DNA of 64,000 nucleotides from UBA1764 sp045642565 (GTDB lineage: Bacteria > Bacillota > Clostridia > Peptostreptococcales > Anaerovoracaceae): the NCBI GenBank assembly GCA_045642565.1, contig JAZUJE010000002.1, positions 124,001 through 188,000 of the forward strand. The letters are read 5' to 3'. The notes beneath the pieces were generated by a model, which worked only from the letters and a program-made list of their open reading frames with translations, was not told the DNA's origin and made no database searches. The position numbers and the translations under genes are program-made. This document shows, in pieces, positions 60,597 through 64,000 of this stretch (its first letter is position 1; every line of letters begins with the position of its first letter).

Positions 60597-62426
60597 CTAA
60601 GGGCGCTGTCTTTTCAGCTTTTCCAAATAAACTAATAATACATTTATATCTGCCGGAGATACTCCGGAGATTCTTGAAGCCTGTCCAACAGAAGTAGGGC
60701 GCATCGCATCAAGCTTTTCTCTTGCTTCTAATCTTAACCCATCTATTGACAAATAATCAATATCTTCAGGCAAGCTCTTTGTTTCGAGCTTTTTAAATTT
60801 CTCTATCTGTTGCAATTGTTTAGAAATATATCCTTCATACTTAATTTCAACTTCTACTTTAGTTTTTATAAGTTCTGAAAGAGGTTTTCTTTCGCTGTCA
60901 ATATTTTCCAGCGAGTCATAGTTATTCTCTGGGTGTTTTAGCATTTCCGCTAAACTTACGCCTTTATATTTAGTTGCTCTAAGCCTTGAAATTTCAAGCT
61001 CTTTTGCTTCTTTTGTCTGCAAATATCTTTGATATCTTTCTTCGGAAATCAAACCTATTTTGTGTGCTTTTTCAGTTAATCTTTCATCGGCATTATCTTG
61101 TCTAAGGATAAGTCTGTATTCGGCTCTTGATGTCATAATCCTATAAGGTTCGTTAGTTCCTTTAGTCACAAGATCATCAATAAGAACTCCTATATAAGCT
61201 TCAGATCTATCCAAAATAAATGGTTCTTTGCCATCTATCCATAACGATGCGTTGGCTCCGGCCATAAGACCTTGTGCCGCAGCTTCTTCATATCCACTAC
61301 TTCCGTTAAACTGACCTGCACAGAAAAAACCTTTAAATTCACGGTGTTCCAGGTTTTGCTTAATATCTAACGGATCTATGCAATCGTATTCAATAGCATA
61401 TGCCGGACGAACAATTTCAATATTTTCAAGACCTGGCATTGATTTATAAAAAGCCTCTTGAACGTCTTCCGGCATAGAAGAAGACATACCTTGAAGGTAC
61501 ATTTCCTCTGTTGTAAGTCCTTCCGGCTCTACAAAGCATTGATGGCGCTTTTTATCGGCAAATCTTTGAACTTTTGACTCGATTGAAGGGCAATATCTTG
61601 GTCCAATACCTTCAATGTCTCCGCCAAAGAGGGCAGAACGACTGAAATTATCCCTTAAAATCTGATGTGTTGTCTCATTTGTATAGGTTAAATAGCATGA
61701 AACCTGCTCTTTGTCCAAGTTATCATTCATAAAAGAGAAGGGTACAACATGCTCGTCAGCCTCTTGTTTTTCCATTTTGCTATAGTCAATTGATGAACTT
61801 AAAGCACGACAAGGGGTTCCCGTTTTAAATCGGCGAAGCTTAAAACCCTTGGAATTTAAAGCATCTGCAAGTTCAAGGCTTGGAGCAAGCCCGTTAGGAC
61901 CACTTGAATAATTAGAGTCTCCGATAAAAATTTTTCCTCTAAGGAAAGTCCCGGTGGCAATAATAACGGCGCTGCATTCATAAAATGAGCCTGTTTTAAG
62001 TAAAACGCCCTTAACTTTATTATTTTCATCAAAATCTACATCTATTACCTCTCCTTGCTTAAGGAAAAGATTAGGCTGAAGCTCAAGTCGCCTCTTCATT
62101 TCTTCATGATATTTACGCTTATCGGCCTGGGCTCTTAAGCTATGAACCGCCGGACCCTTTGATTTATTAAGCATTCTTGACTGAATAAAGGTTTTATCTA
62201 TGCATTCGCCCATATATCCGCCAAGAGCATCAATTTCCCTTACAAGATGGCCTTTTCCGGTTCCTCCTATGGCAGGGTTGCAGAACATATTTGCAACAGC
62301 CTCAAGATTTATAGAAAAAATAAGAACCTTTTTTCCCATTCTTGCTGCGGCTAAAGCGGCCTCGCATCCGGCGTGACCTGCCCCTATAACCACAATGTCA
62401 AATTTTCCCATGTACTTTCTTTCCAT
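60597..62426 (-). CDS. mnmG: tRNA uridine 5-carboxymethylaminomethyl modification enzyme MnmG
   Basis: 609 residues (GidA). FAD site VIGAGHAGCEAALAAARMG, NPAIGGTGKGHLVREIDALGG, SRAEYRLILRQDNAD and the C-terminal GYISKQ segment. An AGGAG site supports the first ATG. Acts with MnmE on U34 of tRNAs. Confidence 0.97.
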   Translation of the reverse strand: MERKYMGKFDIVVIGAGHAGCEAALAAARMGKKVLIFSINLEAVANMFCNPAIGGTGKGHLVREIDALGGYMGECIDKTFIQSRMLNKSKGPAVHSLRAQADKRKYHEEMKRRLELQPNLFLKQGEVIDVDFDENNKVKGVLLKTGSFYECSAVIIATGTFLRGKIFIGDSNYSSGPNGLAPSLELADALNSKGFKLRRFKTGTPCRALSSSIDYSKMEKQEADEHVVPFSFMNDNLDKEQVSCYLTYTNETTHQILRDNFSRSALFGGDIEGIGPRYCPSIESKVQRFADKKRHQCFVEPEGLTTEEMYLQGMSSSMPEDVQEAFYKSMPGLENIEIVRPAYAIEYDCIDPLDIKQNLEHREFKGFFCAGQFNGSSGYEEAAAQGLMAGANASLWIDGKEPFILDRSEAYIGVLIDDLVTKGTNEPYRIMTSRAEYRLILRQDNADERLTEKAHKIGLISEERYQRYLQTKEAKELEISRLRATKYKGVSLAEMLKHPENNYDSLENIDSERKPLSELIKTKVEVEIKYEGYISKQLQQIEKFKKLETKSLPEDIDYLSIDGLRLEAREKLDAMRPTSVGQASRISGVSPADINVLLVYLEKLKRQRP

Positions 62427-62438
62427 GTTTTTGTGCTC

Positions 62439-63782
62439 CTATTTTCCTAAACAAAATCTACTGAAAATTTCATCAATGATTTCTCCGCTCGCAGTATCTC
62501 CTGTAATCTCTCCGAGATATTGAAAGGCGGCGTTCACATTTATTTCTATAAAGTCGATTGCTTCTTTTTCTTTTGTAATTTTTAAAGCTTGCAAAATTTC
62601 TTCTTGAGATTTTTTTACAAGATTTATATGTCTGATATTTGACAGGGTAGGGTCTTCTCTTTTTTCCGAATTAGATGAGAAAATAAATTTTTCAATTTCA
62701 TCTTTTAAAGTTTCAATTCCTTTTCCTGTTTTAAAACTTGTTTCAATAATTTTTAAATTTGTTTTTAAATTTATTTTTTTATTAAGATCAGTTTTGTTTA
62801 ACAAAATTATTGTGTCAGAATTTTTTGCTGCATCAATTAATTCTAAATCTTCTTTACTTAATTCGTTCGATGCATCAAGTACAAGTAAAACTAAATCTGC
62901 TTTCTCAAAAGCGTCTTTACTTTTTTCAATTCCTATTTTTTCTACAACATCATTTGAGTCATGAATACCCGCAGTATCAGTCAAACGAACAGGGATTCCT
63001 CTTATCTCGGCAGACTCTTCAATCGTATCTCTGGTAGTTCCCGCAATAGCAGTAACAATACTTCTATCTTCGCCCATAAAGATGTTCATAAGCGAAGATT
63101 TTCCTACATTCGGCTTGCCGATAATGGCAATTCCCAAGCCTTCTCTTAATATTTTGCCTTCGTTTGCCTGAGATAGTAAATCCAACAATTCATCGTTTAT
63201 TAACGATAGACTATTTTCGATGTTTTTATACGTAATTTCTTCTATATCTTCATCGGGATAGTCCATATTTACCGTAAGATTTATCAAAAGCTCTTTTAGC
63301 TCGTTTCTTATGCTTTGAATCTGCTTTGATAAAGCTCCTGAAAGTTGTTTATTAGCTGCACCAAGAGATCTTGTTGTCTTTGCTTTTATTAAATCAATAA
63401 CAGCTTCTGCTTGTGATAAATCTAAACGTCCGTTTAGAAAAGCTCTCTTTGTAAACTCTCCCGGTTCTGCCATAACAGCACCACAACTTAAACAAGACGA
63501 CAATATTTTTTTTAATGAAGCACTTGATCCATGACATTGTATTTCTACAACATCTTCACCTGTGTATGTGTGTGGAGCTTTCATGTAACAAATTAAAGCT
63601 TCATCAATTTGATTATTTTTTTCTGCATCAAAAATTTTTGCATAATGCATATGACGATCAATAAAATTTTCTCGTCTTGAAAGTTTTTTTGCTATAGCTA
63701 AAGATTGTGAACCGGAAATTCTAATAACTCCGATTCCGGATTCTCCTATTGCTGATGAAATTGCACAAATTGTATTTTCCAT
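62439..63782 (-). CDS. mnmE: tRNA modification GTPase MnmE
   Basis: 447 residues. N-terminal folate-binding domain (DTI-like NTICAISSAIGESGIGVIRISG), a GTPase domain inserted in the helical domain (G1 GKPNVGKSSL, G2 TTRDT, G3 DTAG, G4 NKTD) and the C-terminal FCLGK with the catalytic Cys. The frame opens at 63830 inside the previous terminator, but the ATG at 63782 gives the normal start. No Shine-Dalgarno: the terminator's U-run ends 7 nt before the ATG. Confidence 0.96.
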   Translation of the reverse strand: MENTICAISSAIGESGIGVIRISGSQSLAIAKKLSRRENFIDRHMHYAKIFDAEKNNQIDEALICYMKAPHTYTGEDVVEIQCHGSSASLKKILSSCLSCGAVMAEPGEFTKRAFLNGRLDLSQAEAVIDLIKAKTTRSLGAANKQLSGALSKQIQSIRNELKELLINLTVNMDYPDEDIEEITYKNIENSLSLINDELLDLLSQANEGKILREGLGIAIIGKPNVGKSSLMNIFMGEDRSIVTAIAGTTRDTIEESAEIRGIPVRLTDTAGIHDSNDVVEKIGIEKSKDAFEKADLVLLVLDASNELSKEDLELIDAAKNSDTIILLNKTDLNKKINLKTNLKIIETSFKTGKGIETLKDEIEKFIFSSNSEKREDPTLSNIRHINLVKKSQEEILQALKITKEKEAIDFIEINVNAAFQYLGEITGDTASGEIIDEIFSRFCLGK

Positions 63783-63797
63783 ATCTGTAAAAAAAAT

Positions 63798-63828
63798 GAG
63801 GATAGCGCAAGTATGCTTGCGCCTCCTC
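63798..63828 (-). terminator. Terminator between jag and mnmE
   Basis: Stem GAGGA-GCGCAAG pairing with CTTGCGC-TCCTC (small internal bulge), 4-nt loop, eight T on the minus strand. It lies only 20 nt past the jag stop and runs up to the mnmE start. Confidence 0.9.
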
Positions 63829-63848
63829 AACCTTTCACCTTGAGGGTG

Positions 63849-64000
63849 CTATTTTTTCTTTGGCTCGATGACAACCTTTCTATAAGGTTCTTCACCTTCG
63901 CTTCTTGTAAACACTTCTTCTCTTTTTTGAAGTGCTGTATGAATCACTTTACGTTCGTAAGGATTCATTGGCTCGAGTCTTACTTTTTTCCCGGTCTTAA
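63849..64000 (-). CDS. khpB: RNA-binding protein KhpB/Jag, C-terminal end
   Basis: Last 50 residues only; the start is beyond the window. LEPMNPYERKVIHTALQ and FTRSEGEEPYRKVVI are the R3H domain of Jag/KhpB, which normally sits between yidC and mnmE close to the origin. Confidence 0.93.
   Translation of the reverse strand, partial: KTGKKVRLEPMNPYERKVIHTALQKREEVFTRSEGEEPYRKVVIEPKKK

Overview
The window looks like a stretch of chromosome from a low-GC Gram-positive bacterium, most probably a member of the Clostridia. Reasons: the right edge has the origin-proximal order jag(khpB)-mnmE-mnmG-rsmG-parA-parB with two parS sites. There is a WalR/WalK system with walH/I/J-htrA partners, a gdpP-rplI-dnaB-dnaD block, a rho-DUF1385-prmC-rpmE block, a CofE-like protein of the kind found in Clostridia, and strong AGGAGG-type ribosome binding sites. 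No phage, insertion sequence, CRISPR array or rRNA was seen. Nearly every gene is on the minus strand and points away from the origin, which must lie just beyond the right end. The only plus-strand genes are tRNA-Lys(CTT) and one GNAT acetyltransferase. Genus-level identity cannot be read from the sequence.

Layout from left to right, on the minus strand unless stated. 1-5205: secA-prfB (with the programmed +1 frameshift)-HAD phosphatase-tRNA-Thr(CGT)-FAD oxidoreductase (cut by the edge). 5403-7703: M29 aminopeptidase and an unrecognised protein. 7749-11279: rho-DUF1385-prmC and rpmE. 11422-16408: a branched-chain amino acid ABC transporter (livJ-H-M-G-F) behind a 27-residue Ile/Leu/Val leader peptide and an intrinsic terminator. 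16508-25887: DUF554 protein and a ten-gene Mrp/Mbh-type cation/proton antiporter cluster. 26155-27339: thiolase. 27438-35085: zinc-ribbon protein, UPF0182 membrane protein, glutamine-synthetase-like protein, sirtuin. 35251-35550: tRNA-Lys (+) and a candidate small RNA. 35664-40906: walR-walK-divIC-like-rsmA-serS. 41103-49164: CofE-like protein, then gdpP-rplI-dnaB-dnaD-like-M23 peptidase. 49324-52164: methionine ABC transporter metQ-N-I behind a Met-rich leader peptide and terminator. 52166-52480: ArsR regulator. 52525-56776: exported protein-walH-walI-walJ-htrA behind a WalR box. 56962-57570: GNAT (+). 57551-64000: rnhA, parB, parA, rsmG, mnmG, mnmE and the end of jag.

The most unusual material is the methionine locus. 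A 34-codon leader has seven Met codons within twelve positions. It is followed by a strong terminator, and the leader's last codons can pair either with the leader's own ribosome-binding site or with the terminator's 5' arm, which is the full layout of a ribosome-mediated attenuator. The MetQ lipoprotein it controls is circularly permuted: the C-terminal half of ordinary MetQ comes first, directly after the lipobox, and the N-terminal half comes last. The liv operon carries a parallel Ile/Leu/Val attenuator, so this genome appears to use classical leader-peptide attenuation for amino-acid uptake, where S-box or T-box RNAs would be expected in this group.

Other points of interest are a promoter-plus-terminator small RNA near 35.5 kb, a perfect WalR box in front of the walHIJ-htrA operon, a nearly identical leader motif shared by walR and the zinc-ribbon gene, a DnaD-like protein fused to a helicase-loader zinc domain with no AAA+ module, and an antiporter cluster with four proton-channel subunits.
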